Positions 44,837 through 53,875 are shown, counted from the first letter of the stretch. The stretch: 64,000 bases of DNA from JAOUGY01 sp963792365 (GCA_963792365.1 CAWBVW010000001.1:310001-374000), one strand, 5' to 3'. A program made the numbers and translations. The notes: generated by a model not told the origin, from the letters alone.

Positions 44837-46333
44837 ATGGTCGACAAGATCTGCTTCGTGGTCATGCCATTCGGTGAGAAGCCGATACCTGGGGTCGACG
44901 CGAGCTTCGACTTTGACAAGGTCTTCCGGGTGATCATGCAACCGGCCATCCGTTCGGCAGGGTTCCTACCGATCCGCGCAGACGAGTCGGCAAGCTCGGG
45001 TCTGATTCACATCGACATGTTCCGCGAGCTGCGTGACCGCCCCGTCGTTCTCGTCGACCTATCTCTGAACAACCCGAATGTGTTCTATGAGCTCGGCGTG
45101 AGGCATGTGATGGCGCAGCGGGGAACAGTGCTCATGTGCGAACTGGGAACCGTGTTGCCCTTTGACGTCAAGCTGTCACGCGTAATCCAGTACAAGTACG
45201 ACGGAGTAGCGCTCGACTGGGAGGAAGCCGAACGCGTCAAGCCCCAAATCACCAATGCGCTAAGAGAAGCCGCCAGTCAACCCGACAGCCCTGTGCACGC
45301 AATGCTGGACAGGGTCCTTCCAGAGTCAACCGCTCAGATCGAGTTCGCGATGGACACCTCCACGGCGTATCCAGACAAGCCGGAATCGCTGCGCCGCTAC
45401 GCAAAGACGATCGCCAGAACCTGGAACGGAACCGCCTCCGTCAATGATCTGATCGGAGAACACGCTGGGTCGCGGATGGGGATCCTTTCGCTCGCTGAGT
45501 TCTGCCTCGGCCAGGCGCCGCTTCCGGGGGGCGCAGACAGGGTCGCAGCCCGGCTCCGCCGGTATGCCGAGTATGGGCTGGCGCTGGAACTGTTTGGCAA
45601 GCTCGACCAGGAGCAACAACTGGAGACCTGGCGCTACATGCAGTACGGATCGGCCCTGAGCGAGGCGGATCCGACGATGAGTGGCGCCCTCGAGGGCCTC
45701 AAGCTCCAAATGAAGGGTCTAACCGATGCCGAATCGCATTATGACGCGATGGTCACGCAAGACACGCGATCGACCTATGCGTACTGTCTGCATTACGTCG
45801 GGGCGATGCACGAACGGATCTGGCAGCTAGGTGATCCTGACGACGACACCCACCTGGCAGCAGCGATCTCGCACCTATCGCGCTCACTAGAGGTGCTCGG
45901 TGGCTCTCCGCCCCGGTGGCTGGACTTCGCACTCCGGGACCATCTCATGTTGCTCTACCTTCTCCGCGCACGGGATGGACGAAACGACCGACCCGACGAC
46001 GAGGGGCATCTCACCGCGATCTTGCGCATGAAGGTGCCCCCCGAGGCGCGGCCAGCGACTCGCGCAACGGTGGGCTGGTACATGGTGATCGCTCACACCG
46101 AGCGAGGCGACGAACAGACAAGCCGAACGGAAGCGGTCAAACAACTCGATCGTGATGCCCGTTTGGAGGCCGACAAATCCTTCAACCGATCGCAGATGTA
46201 CCTGCGGCTTCGCCAGATGATGACCCGATACTCGGCGTACCAGCGGTACCCCGAGCTTTGGAGACCGACCGCGCAGCTCCTGAAGGACGCGTCTGCACCT
46301 TCCCGGCTTGGAGTTGCGCTTGAGGACGACTGA
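44837..46333 (+). CDS. Deoxyribosyltransferase/TIR-like domain protein with helical-repeat C-terminus
   Basis: A 498-residue protein. Residues 1-~110 (KICFVVMPFGEK, PAIRSAGFLPIRADE, DMFRELRDRPVVLVDLSLNN, NPNVFYELGVRHVMAQRGTV) form a domain related to nucleoside 2-deoxyribosyltransferase-like and TIR-like folds, which act on nucleotides or NAD in conflict systems. The Glu in FYELG is the candidate catalytic residue. The rest is α-helical with TPR-like character (AESHYDAMV, HYVGAMHERIWQLGD). It is in the insertion between fliR and flhB. A nucleotide-degrading effector role in defence is possible but not shown. Start chosen at ATG 44837; a weaker one is at 44804. Confidence 0.65.
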   Translation: MVDKICFVVMPFGEKPIPGVDASFDFDKVFRVIMQPAIRSAGFLPIRADESASSGLIHIDMFRELRDRPVVLVDLSLNNPNVFYELGVRHVMAQRGTVLMCELGTVLPFDVKLSRVIQYKYDGVALDWEEAERVKPQITNALREAASQPDSPVHAMLDRVLPESTAQIEFAMDTSTAYPDKPESLRRYAKTIARTWNGTASVNDLIGEHAGSRMGILSLAEFCLGQAPLPGGADRVAARLRRYAEYGLALELFGKLDQEQQLETWRYMQYGSALSEADPTMSGALEGLKLQMKGLTDAESHYDAMVTQDTRSTYAYCLHYVGAMHERIWQLGDPDDDTHLAAAISHLSRSLEVLGGSPPRWLDFALRDHLMLLYLLRARDGRNDRPDDEGHLTAILRMKVPPEARPATRATVGWYMVIAHTERGDEQTSRTEAVKQLDRDARLEADKSFNRSQMYLRLRQMMTRYSAYQRYPELWRPTAQLLKDASAPSRLGVALEDD

Positions 46334-46701
46334 ACCCGGTTCCCTACGACGGGGTCAGTCGTCGGTTCCGGCAACCTCCCACCTCGGGTTGATCACTGGC
46401 TGAGACGGTGGTGAGCCAGGTCGTTCCGCGGCCGTGAAGAACTACCCCCAGTCTCAACACATCACCCATCTCCGCCGGGGTCTCGGACCTTCAGGTTTGC
46501 AACCTCAATCAGCTCCCGAACGTTCGGAATCCCTCGCTCGGGTTGCTGAACGGTCGATTCGAGCGCCAGTCCGCGGTGATCGGCGATTGGCGGGTGTGAG
46601 AGTGGGAACCCAGCGACCTCAGATGCTCGACCACAAACCGCCTGGGATGGTAGATGGCGGGTCCCTGGGTCAGGGTTGGGTCAGAACAATATTCACAGGC
46701 G
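46334..46701. other. Intergenic region, nothing recognised
   Basis: About 370 nt between the TIR/deoxyribosyltransferase-like gene and a convergent hypothetical gene. A short inverted repeat is near 46345-46370. I looked for a tRNA or attachment-site-like structure and found none that holds up. Confidence 0.4.
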
Positions 46702-47226
46702 TCACCACCCCTCGGTCAACGCTTCGATCCAGGACGGGTCTGGCGCTTCAAACTGGTCAGCAGGAACGCCGACGATCGCTTCATACTCGCTGAGGTACAA
46801 GGTGATGACGCATCGAACGGCCTTCTCGTGAGCCGCCAATGGCAGGGGCGGATGCGGCACGGCGGTAGAGAGATGAGCAACGGAGTTGTTGACGTAGCGC
46901 ACCGTTGGCTCGGCGAGCCGCAGCAACTCTGCAGCGCTCTCCTTCCGGCCCTCCGCTATCAAGAGTCGGTAGAAAGAAGCCGTGCCCTTCCGGTTGTCCG
47001 CCAGCCGTCGGAGCGCAGCGGCGCTGCCGTCGAAGTACCAGACGAAAACCTGATTGACGAAGCGTGCAAGAATCGCCAATCGCGATGGCGAGGCCCGACC
47101 AAACGCCGAGCGAAACTGCGCGAACATTGCCTGCCCCTGCTGCAGGTAGAGCACATCTCGACGAACGAGCCCATCTAGGAGATGTCTAGGAGTGAGGTTC
47201 GTCGGCATGTCTGTCGATCCGATCAC
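46702..47226 (-). CDS. Hypothetical helical protein, possibly HEPN-like
   Basis: A 174-residue protein, not recognised by eye, rich in Leu/Ala/Arg helices (MFAQFRSAFGRASPSRLAIL, ARFVNQVFVWYFDGSAAALR). Codon use is a little less GC3-biased than the flagellar genes. Near residue 112-120 it has VRYVNNSVAHLS, which recalls the RNxxxH ending of HEPN ribonuclease domains but with Asn in place of the Arg, so catalytic activity would be doubtful. Start GTG 47226 or ATG 47208. It belongs to the insertion between fliR and flhB; function unknown. Confidence 0.5.
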   Translation of the reverse strand: MIGSTDMPTNLTPRHLLDGLVRRDVLYLQQGQAMFAQFRSAFGRASPSRLAILARFVNQVFVWYFDGSAAALRRLADNRKGTASFYRLLIAEGRKESAAELLRLAEPTVRYVNNSVAHLSTAVPHPPLPLAAHEKAVRCVITLYLSEYEAIVGVPADQFEAPDPSWIEALTEGW

Positions 47227-47327
47227 AGTCGCTGGTCGGATGTGCGGAAGGTCTGCAGCACTAGCGGGTAGGAGAGACGGACCTGGGCGGGTGGATACTG
47301 CGTGACGGTCACTCTATCCCCGCCGGG

Positions 47328-47576
47328 GTGACCAACCCTCAGATCCGCCACACCCTCCAGGGTCTGGGGGTGGAGGGCCGGGGGACGATGTTTCTCATCT
47401 ATTGCACCGACGACGAGGACACCGCCATCGACTCCGAAGGAGGCTGCCTCGTCCGAACGGGCAACACGCAGTTCGAGGGAACCGCCTCGATCCCAGTTCC
47501 CGATGATGACGGGGCCCCGGGGGAGGTTTCACTAGAGGTGCCTCGGGGCTGGAACTGTCACACCACTTCGCGATAA
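47328..47576 (+). CDS. Small hypothetical protein before dinB
   Basis: An 82-residue acidic ORF with GTG start, ending 7 nt before dinB. It shows coding-like GC3 and the same frame stays open upstream to about 47265 (GGWILRDGHSIPAG), so it may be a gene fragment rather than a complete gene. Contains TDDEDTAIDSEGG and VPDDDGAPGE. No family recognised. Confidence 0.35.
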   Translation: MTNPQIRHTLQGLGVEGRGTMFLIYCTDDEDTAIDSEGGCLVRTGNTQFEGTASIPVPDDDGAPGEVSLEVPRGWNCHTTSR

Positions 47577-47583
47577 TCGACCA

Positions 47584-48822
47584 GTGGGAGCAGTTGCAGA
47601 GATCCTCCATCTCGACCTCGATGCGTTCTACGCATCCGTCGAGCAGCTCCTTCGCCCCGAGCTACGGGGCAAGCCAGTCGTGGTGGGAGGAGGTGTCGTG
47701 CTCGCCGCCTCCTACGAGGCTCGAGCGTTCGGCATCTCGGCTCCCATGAACATCAGGCGGGCGAGAGAGCTGTGTCCACACGTCATCTCGGTGGGCGGCT
47801 CGTTCGAGAAGTACACCGAACTCTCAAAACAGGTGATGGACATCTGCCGTGACGCCACTCCCCTGGTCGAGCAGATCTCGATCGACGAGGCGTTTCTCGA
47901 CGTGTCAGGCTCCATCCACCTGTTCGGTGCGCCTGCCGACATCGGGGCCGACCTCAGAGCACGGATCCGGGCCGAGGTCGGCCTTCCCATCTCGGTGGGT
48001 GTGGCATCGACCAAGTTCCTCGCCAAGGTCGCATCGGCCCAGGCCAAACCCGACGGCATGCTCGTCATCGAGCCCAGTCGCGAGCTCGAGTGGTTGCACG
48101 CCCTACCCGTACGCGTGATTTGGGGTGTCGGGCCGGTCACGGAAACGAACCTCCTCGCCCACGGTATCGAACGGGTCGGACAGATCGCCGACGCACCTCC
48201 CGAGGCGCTCGCCCGGTGGCTGGGGCCGGGCGCCGGTCGTCATCTCCACGCTCTCGCATGGAATCGTGACCCCCGCTCCGTCAAGGTGGGAGGCAGGGCG
48301 GGGTCGGTCGGCGCGCAGAGCGCCCTCGGCCGTGGCCTCACCGCTGACTCGGACCTCGGCCGCGTGTTGCTGGGGCTCGCCGACCGAGTTTCGGGGCGTA
48401 TGCGCAAGAAGGGACGGGCAGGCCGCACGATCACCGTGCGAGTCCGCTTCGCCGACATGGCCAGTGTGACACGGTCCGTCACACTCCCGGCCGCAGTGTC
48501 GACAACGGCAGCACTTCATCATGCCGGCCTCGATCTGCTGTCGTCGGCTCGCTCCGACCGACCTGGGATCGTGACCCTGGTGGGGATCAGCGTCTCTCAC
48601 CTCGAGCAGGGCGAGACGCTCCAGTTGGAGCTGCCGTTCGACCAGGGTGATCCCACCCGTGCAGGCAGCCCCCGGGGGGCGGCGCACCTGATGGTCGACG
48701 AGCAGGTCGACGCGGCCAGAGAACGTTTTGGGAAGAACGCGGTAGGCCGCGCTTCGGTGATCCTCGATCGGAATGCGAGAGGCGTCCCCGACGGCTTCCG
48801 CGAGTTGGCCGAGAAGGACTAG
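47584..48822 (+). CDS. dinB: Y-family DNA polymerase IV (DinB)
   Basis: A 412-residue translesion polymerase. Catalytic acidic residues are in ILHLDLDAFYASVEQ (first) and QISIDEAFLDVSGS (second, SIDE); palm/finger block GKPVVVGGGVVLAASYEARAFGI; the thumb has VIWGVGPVTETNLLAHGI. Near the end LQLELPF resembles a β-clamp-binding peptide (QLxLPF). GTG start at 47584. It is probably an independent gene of the insertion, with no clear LexA box seen upstream. Confidence 0.93.
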   Translation: MGAVAEILHLDLDAFYASVEQLLRPELRGKPVVVGGGVVLAASYEARAFGISAPMNIRRARELCPHVISVGGSFEKYTELSKQVMDICRDATPLVEQISIDEAFLDVSGSIHLFGAPADIGADLRARIRAEVGLPISVGVASTKFLAKVASAQAKPDGMLVIEPSRELEWLHALPVRVIWGVGPVTETNLLAHGIERVGQIADAPPEALARWLGPGAGRHLHALAWNRDPRSVKVGGRAGSVGAQSALGRGLTADSDLGRVLLGLADRVSGRMRKKGRAGRTITVRVRFADMASVTRSVTLPAAVSTTAALHHAGLDLLSSARSDRPGIVTLVGISVSHLEQGETLQLELPFDQGDPTRAGSPRGAAHLMVDEQVDAARERFGKNAVGRASVILDRNARGVPDGFRELAEKD

Positions 48823-48925
48823 AGGCACCCACCGGTAGACATCCGGCGCAATGCGCAAGTCACAAGCCGCCACTGCGCTCCGGGCCAGCCGGGCGTCTGC
48901 CCTTGGACCGGCATAGGCTGGAAGA

Positions 48926-49672
48926 ATGCGACTGACGGTGATCGGGTCTGCGGGCGGATACCCGGCACCTGGCATCGCCACCTCCGGATACCTCATCGAC
49001 CACGACGAGACCAGGATCTGGTGCGACATCGGGCCCGGCACCGTCGTCGGGTTCCCAGACCGGCTGGACACGGTGGACGCGGTTGTCATCTCCCATGAGC
49101 ACCCAGACCATTGCCTCGACTTGATCGCTCTGTTCCATGCTCTGGCGTACCCCTTGGCGCCGCCACAGGGGCCCCTGGCGGTCTATGCCCCGCGCCCGGT
49201 GATCGACAAAGTCAGAGCCTTCGTGACTCCCGACCAGACGGGCCTCATGGACCGAACGTTCTCACTCCATCCCATCGGTTTCGATTCGATGGTGGAAGTC
49301 GGATCGATTCGAGCGACCTTCGCCGAAGCCACACACCCCGTGCAGACGCTCGCAATGCGGTTCACGGCCGGCGGTCACAGCATCGCTTACACAGGTGACA
49401 CCGGCCCCGCCGGCGACTGGACGACCGTCGCCGGCGACGCCGACCTCTTCCTATGTGAGGCGACCTTCGTGGGCACCCGAGACGACCACCCCTATCCTTA
49501 TCATCTCAACGCTTTCGAAGCCGGGCAGATCGCGGCGGCAAACGGCGTCGACCGCTTGGTTCTGACCCACATTCCGATCCACTGGGACCCGGCCCGATCG
49601 CTGAGCGAGGCCGAAACCCACTTCGACGGTGATCTGGGGCTCGCCGAGCCCGGTGCCTCCTTCTCGATCTGA
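48926..49672 (+). CDS. MBL-fold metal-dependent hydrolase
   Basis: A 248-residue metallo-β-lactamase-fold protein of the ribonuclease Z/phosphodiesterase-like group. Metal ligands: HEHPDHCLD (HxHxDH), a His in FAEATHPVQTL, Asp in IAYTGDTGP and the final His in VLTHIPIHWDP. Family substrates include cyclic nucleotides and phosphonates, so the reaction cannot be fixed. Immediately upstream, CATAGGCT (48913-48920) looks like a -10 box placed for a very short leader. It lies directly before flhB and its promoter. Confidence 0.82.
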   Translation: MRLTVIGSAGGYPAPGIATSGYLIDHDETRIWCDIGPGTVVGFPDRLDTVDAVVISHEHPDHCLDLIALFHALAYPLAPPQGPLAVYAPRPVIDKVRAFVTPDQTGLMDRTFSLHPIGFDSMVEVGSIRATFAEATHPVQTLAMRFTAGGHSIAYTGDTGPAGDWTTVAGDADLFLCEATFVGTRDDHPYPYHLNAFEAGQIAAANGVDRLVLTHIPIHWDPARSLSEAETHFDGDLGLAEPGASFSI

Positions 49673-49682
49673 CTCCTACGAC

Positions 49683-49709
49683 TTACGCGATCGGTCCCCA
49701 GGCCGACGG
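49683..49709 (+). promoter_or_regulatory. Sigma-28-type promoter of flhB-flhA
   Basis: TTAC (49683-49686), 15-nt spacer, GCCGACGG (49702-49709); 66 nt to the flhB start. It gives flhBA transcription independent of the fliPQR operon, from which they are separated by the insertion. Confidence 0.7.
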
Positions 49710-49775
49710 GAATCCCGATCAAGGACGACAGAACGACGCCCACGGACGTGGCGGTCACCCTCTCTTTGGGATGCC

Positions 49776-50825
49776 GTGAGCGAAGACAAGTCCCAGAAAA
49801 CTGAAAAGGCGACGTCGAAGCGCCGCCGTGACGCCCGCCGCAAGGGTCAGATCCCCAAGTCGACGGAGATCGGGGTCGCCGCGTCGTTCGTCACTGCTCT
49901 GATCGCCCTGCGGGCATTCGGTCCGGCCACCGTCCGGATCTTGTTCGAGGACGCCCGTCACATCATCGGCTCGGCCGGCTCGAATCCCAGTCTCGGCACG
50001 GTTGCAGGGGTGGCGGGCACCATGTTTCTCGTGGGGGTCGCGCCGTTTGTCGGGATCGCAGCGATCGCCGGAACCGCCGGCGCCGTCGCCCAGGTCGGCT
50101 TCGTCCTCACGCCGGAAGCCGCCAAGCCGAAACTGTCCAACCTCAACCCCAAACGCGGGCTCGACAAGCTCAAGCCGGCGACCGCAACCTGGGAACTCGC
50201 TCGCACCACCTTGAAGCTGGGGCTCTTCATCGCACTCGCCTGGGGCCCGGTTGTCGACGGCATCACCGAGCTCGCCGCCGTCAGGACCCTCGACCGCGCG
50301 ATCTCCGACGTGTCGGCGGTCACCTGGGACGTTCTCGTGAGAGCGGCCCTGCTGGCGCTGCTCATCGGGCTCTCCGACTACGCCTTCAATCGTTGGAAGA
50401 TGACGAAGGGGATGCGCATGTCGAAAGAGGAGATCAAGCAGGAGTACAAGACCAGCGAAGGCGACCCCCTCGTCAAGGGCCAGCGGCGTCGCCGAGCCGC
50501 CGAGATGAACCGGAATCGGCTCATCAACGTTGCATCCGCCGACGTGGTGGTGACCAACCCGACACATTTTGCCGTGGCGCTGAAGTACGACCGCACGGAG
50601 CCCGCTCCACGTGTGGTTGCCAAGGGCACGGATCGACATGCCAAGAAGATCCGGAGGATGGCGGCGAGGCACGGCGTACCGATGGTCGAGAACCGACCCC
50701 TTGCGCGCAGCCTGTTCCGGCGCGTGAAGGTGGGCGGGTACGTTCCCACCGCGCTGTTCGAAGCCACCGCCGTCGTCCTGGCCGAGGGGTACCGCCGCCG
50801 GGGTAGAAGGCCGAGCGCAGCATGA
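49776..50825 (+). CDS. flhB: Flagellar export switch protein FlhB
   Basis: A 349-residue export-gate protein with four transmembrane helices in the first ~200 residues and the cytoplasmic autocleavage motif NPTH (in VVVTNPTHFAVALKY). N-terminus EDKSQKTEKATSKRRRDARRKGQIPKS is typical. Pro-rich/basic C-terminus. GTG start at 49776 gives the normal N-terminus; an overlapping ATG at 49771 is out of frame. Stop overlaps the flhA start (ATGA). Confidence 0.96.
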   Translation: MSEDKSQKTEKATSKRRRDARRKGQIPKSTEIGVAASFVTALIALRAFGPATVRILFEDARHIIGSAGSNPSLGTVAGVAGTMFLVGVAPFVGIAAIAGTAGAVAQVGFVLTPEAAKPKLSNLNPKRGLDKLKPATATWELARTTLKLGLFIALAWGPVVDGITELAAVRTLDRAISDVSAVTWDVLVRAALLALLIGLSDYAFNRWKMTKGMRMSKEEIKQEYKTSEGDPLVKGQRRRRAAEMNRNRLINVASADVVVTNPTHFAVALKYDRTEPAPRVVAKGTDRHAKKIRRMAARHGVPMVENRPLARSLFRRVKVGGYVPTALFEATAVVLAEGYRRRGRRPSAA

Positions 50826-52873
50826 GGCGCGGAGCGGGAGCCCAGATGTTGACCCCATTGCTGCTCGTGGGCGTGGTCCTGATGATGGTGGTGCCGATGC
50901 CACCAGTGATGCTCGACGTGATGCTGGCAGCGAACTTCACGCTGGCCATCCTTGCGCTCCTTGCCGCCATGCTGCTGAAGGATTCGCTCGAACTGTCGGT
51001 GTTCCCGTCGTTCCTTCTCGTCGCCACCCTCACACGGCTTGCACTCAACGTGTCGTCGACGCGGCTCATACTGCTCAACGGATACGCCGGAAAGGTGATC
51101 GACGCATTCGGAACCTTCGTCATCGGTGGATCCGTGGTGGTCGGCCTGGTCGTGTTCCTGATCCTGGTGATCATCCAATTCGTCGTCATCACGAATGGCG
51201 CCGGCCGGGTGGCTGAGGTCGCAGCTCGATTCACTCTCGACGCCATGCCCGGCAAGCAGATGGCGATCGACGCCGATCTCGGGTCGGGTCTGATCAACGA
51301 AGCCCAGGCGCGGGAGATGCGGGCCAAGATCGCCAAGGAGGCCGATTTCTACGGCGCCATGGACGGTGCGTCCAAGTTCGTCAAGGGTGACGCCATCGCC
51401 GGCGTCATCATCACGTCGATCAACCTGATCGGTGGGATGGCGATCGGGCTCGGATCGGCCGGGCTGAGTTTTGGCGAAGCGGTCGACACGTACTCACGCC
51501 TCTCGGTCGGCGATGGCCTCGTCTCGCAGATCCCGGCGTTGCTGATCTCGATCGCCACCGGTCTTCTCGTGACCAGGGTCGGCTCGGACAACGCCATGGG
51601 TTCCGATCTCGCCCGTCAGGTGTTCGGAAACCCCGACGCCCTCAGGATCGGCTCCATCGTCGTAACCGGGATGGGCCTGTTGCCCGGGCTACCAAAGCTT
51701 CCCTTCTTCGGGATCGCTGCGCTGCTGTTCTTCCTCTCCACACGCGCCGGCACCAACCCCGACGACGAGATTCCTCTCGACGGCGAGCCCGAGATCCGCA
51801 CCAGTCCCGACGACCCCGAAGCTCTCATCGAACGGATGCGCCTCGAGCCCCTGGAGCTCCACCTCTCCCACGAAATCCTCGATCTGGTGGACCCCGAGCG
51901 CGGTGGCGACCTCATGGAACGCGTCAGATCGCTCCGCCGGCAGATCGCCGACGAGCTCGGAGTGGTCATCCCATTGCTGCGCGTGCGAGACGACGCCACG
52001 CTCCCCGAATCGGCCTACAACATCCTCCTGCGCGGGATCGAGGTCGGCTCCGGTGTCGCACCCCGCGACCAACTCCTGGCTCTTCCGATGGGCGACGGGT
52101 CGGACTTGCGGGCGATGGGCGGGTCACCGACCACTGAACCGGTCTTTGGACTGGAGGCGTTCTGGGTCCCGGACTCTGCCCGCAGCGCAGCCGCCGCCAC
52201 CGGCGCCACCGTCGTCGATCGCTCATCGGCCGTGGTGACCCACCTCGCCGAGGTGGTGCGAACCAACGCCTCCCAGCTCCTGAGCCGGCAGGACGTGTCG
52301 ATGCTGCTCGAGGGGCTTCGATATGACGAGCCCATCCTCGCCAACGAGGTCGGAACCGACCAGCTTCCGCTCCAGACCCTGCATGCGGTACTCCGGGCGC
52401 TCCTCGACGAACGGGTGTCCATTCGTGACATCGGCCGGATCATCGAGGCCGTGGCGTCCAAGGCGACCGAAACGCGGTCGGTCGAGGCGCTCGTGGCTGC
52501 GGCGAGGGTGTCCCTGGGATCGGCCATCGTCGGCAAGATCGCACCGGGGGGCCGCCTCAAGCTCATCACGCTCGAACCCGCCCTCGAAGCTGCATATCAC
52601 GAGGCAATCCGCGAAGTCGACGGGACATCGCATCTGGTGCTCGATCCGGGCAAGCTCGAACGCCTCAGAGCCGACACGACGGCCGCGTTGTCGGCGGTGT
52701 CCGGCGAGCCGTTGGCGCTGGTCTGCAGCCTGGCCCTGCGCAAGCCCCTCCACAGAACCCTCACATCACTCGGCGTGGACCTCCCCGTGGTGGCCTACCC
52801 CGAGCTTCCCGCGCACCTGGAACTGATCCCGATCGGAGTGATCGAACATGGCGAACCAACCCACGCTGTCTGA
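50822..52873 (+). CDS. flhA: Flagellar export gate protein FlhA
   Basis: A 683-residue export-gate component. Eight transmembrane helices in the first ~320 residues; conserved FHIPEP-family block RVAEVAARFTLDAMPGKQMAIDADL, then GLINEAQAREMRAKIAKEADFYGAMDGASKFVKGDA. Cytoplasmic C-domain (about 350-683) for chaperone-substrate docking. Length and plan are ordinary. Its last 26 nt overlap the start of the next gene. Confidence 0.96.
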   Translation: MRRGAGAQMLTPLLLVGVVLMMVVPMPPVMLDVMLAANFTLAILALLAAMLLKDSLELSVFPSFLLVATLTRLALNVSSTRLILLNGYAGKVIDAFGTFVIGGSVVVGLVVFLILVIIQFVVITNGAGRVAEVAARFTLDAMPGKQMAIDADLGSGLINEAQAREMRAKIAKEADFYGAMDGASKFVKGDAIAGVIITSINLIGGMAIGLGSAGLSFGEAVDTYSRLSVGDGLVSQIPALLISIATGLLVTRVGSDNAMGSDLARQVFGNPDALRIGSIVVTGMGLLPGLPKLPFFGIAALLFFLSTRAGTNPDDEIPLDGEPEIRTSPDDPEALIERMRLEPLELHLSHEILDLVDPERGGDLMERVRSLRRQIADELGVVIPLLRVRDDATLPESAYNILLRGIEVGSGVAPRDQLLALPMGDGSDLRAMGGSPTTEPVFGLEAFWVPDSARSAAAATGATVVDRSSAVVTHLAEVVRTNASQLLSRQDVSMLLEGLRYDEPILANEVGTDQLPLQTLHAVLRALLDERVSIRDIGRIIEAVASKATETRSVEALVAAARVSLGSAIVGKIAPGGRLKLITLEPALEAAYHEAIREVDGTSHLVLDPGKLERLRADTTAALSAVSGEPLALVCSLALRKPLHRTLTSLGVDLPVVAYPELPAHLELIPIGVIEHGEPTHAV

Positions 52874-53639
52874 CACACCAACCGTCACCATCGAGGCCGC
52901 CACGGTCGAAGAGGCACTTGGTCGCCTGACCGAGGAAGTCGGCCCCGGAGCCCGGATACTGCGAGCCGACCGAGTGCGGCGCGGCGGCATCGCCGGGTTC
53001 TTCGCCCGCGAGATGGTCGAGATCGAAGCGGAGGCCCCCGGCGGCGAGGGTGTCGACGGCGCGTTCGATCGGATGCTGGAAGCCGCCGAGAGCGCCGACG
53101 AGCGCCCTGTGCTCAACGACTCTCTCACCCGCCCCACCCTCGACTCGGGACCGCCGCCGGCGCTCACTTCACAGGCCCGACCGGTGACCACCACTGCGTG
53201 GGACAGCGCCAGGATGCTCGAACTGGGCCTCCCAGGTGCGTTGGTGCAAGCCGTGGCCTCCCTCGACCCCTCCGACGACCTCGGCCACCTCACGGCGCTC
53301 GTAGAGGTTCTCACGCCCGTTTGCGGGTCGCTGCCCGCCGAGCCGATGCGGCTGGTCGGCGAACGCGCCGAGCGCCTCCGCTCGGCGATCGCCATCGATG
53401 AGAGCGATACCGGTCTCATCCATCTCGTCGTAGGTGACGAGCTCCCGGCAACGCTGCCCGGGGTGCCGGCCGTGGTGTCGTGGGTCAGCGACGGCGGCGT
53501 CGCTCGAGCGATCAGCCTGGCGCTGGGCACAGGAGCCTTGCTGGGCTACGGCATCGGAAGCTCCTTCGGCGCACCGGTTCGTCGAATCGCTCCCCTCGAC
53601 GCCGCAATCGCGATTCGCGAGCTCATGGACCGGACATGA
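52848..53639 (+). CDS. FlhF-like protein lacking the GTPase domain
   Basis: A 263-residue protein. The N-terminus resembles the FlhF B domain: TVEEALGRLTEEVGPGARIL followed by RGGIAGFFAREMVEIEAEAP. The rest should be the SRP-type NG GTPase but no P-loop (GxTGxGKTT), DTAG or TKxD motif is present; only the final ~60 residues (SWVSDGGVARAISLALGTG and onward) recall the end of an FlhF NG domain. It may be a degenerate FlhF acting as a binding scaffold. Position after flhA is where flhF normally is. Overlaps flhA by 26 nt. Confidence 0.7.
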   Translation: MANQPTLSDTPTVTIEAATVEEALGRLTEEVGPGARILRADRVRRGGIAGFFAREMVEIEAEAPGGEGVDGAFDRMLEAAESADERPVLNDSLTRPTLDSGPPPALTSQARPVTTTAWDSARMLELGLPGALVQAVASLDPSDDLGHLTALVEVLTPVCGSLPAEPMRLVGERAERLRSAIAIDESDTGLIHLVVGDELPATLPGVPAVVSWVSDGGVARAISLALGTGALLGYGIGSSFGAPVRRIAPLDAAIAIRELMDRT

Positions 53640-53875
53640 ACGGACCTCAATACCTCAAGCGGCTCGTCGCCATCATCGGGCTCTTGCTGATGATGCCCAT
53701 CGGGTACCAGCTGATCATGGGGACGGTGACACCGACGGATGCGGCCATCCGGGCAGGCGCGCTGTTCGCCGGCGTTGTCATGGCGCGCAAGGTGGCCGAC
53801 CTCGCCCCAGGCGGCCGGACCGTGCTGATTCCCGTCCAGGAGGAACGCCCGGTCGAGACTCCGGTCGAGGGCTGA
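53636..53875 (+). CDS. Small membrane protein of the flhBA operon
   Basis: A 79-residue protein overlapping the FlhF-like gene (ATGA). Two hydrophobic segments, LVAIIGLLLMMPIGYQLIMG and IRAGALFAGVVMARKVADL, and a short charged tail. No known family recognised. Location suggests cotranslation with the FlhF-like protein and perhaps a shared role at the pole. Confidence 0.65.
   Translation: MNGPQYLKRLVAIIGLLLMMPIGYQLIMGTVTPTDAAIRAGALFAGVVMARKVADLAPGGRTVLIPVQEERPVETPVEG

Noticed and set aside
46480..46560. Sequence resembling a tRNA T-arm or an attachment site
   Set aside because: No cloverleaf can be drawn and no matching second copy was seen in the window.
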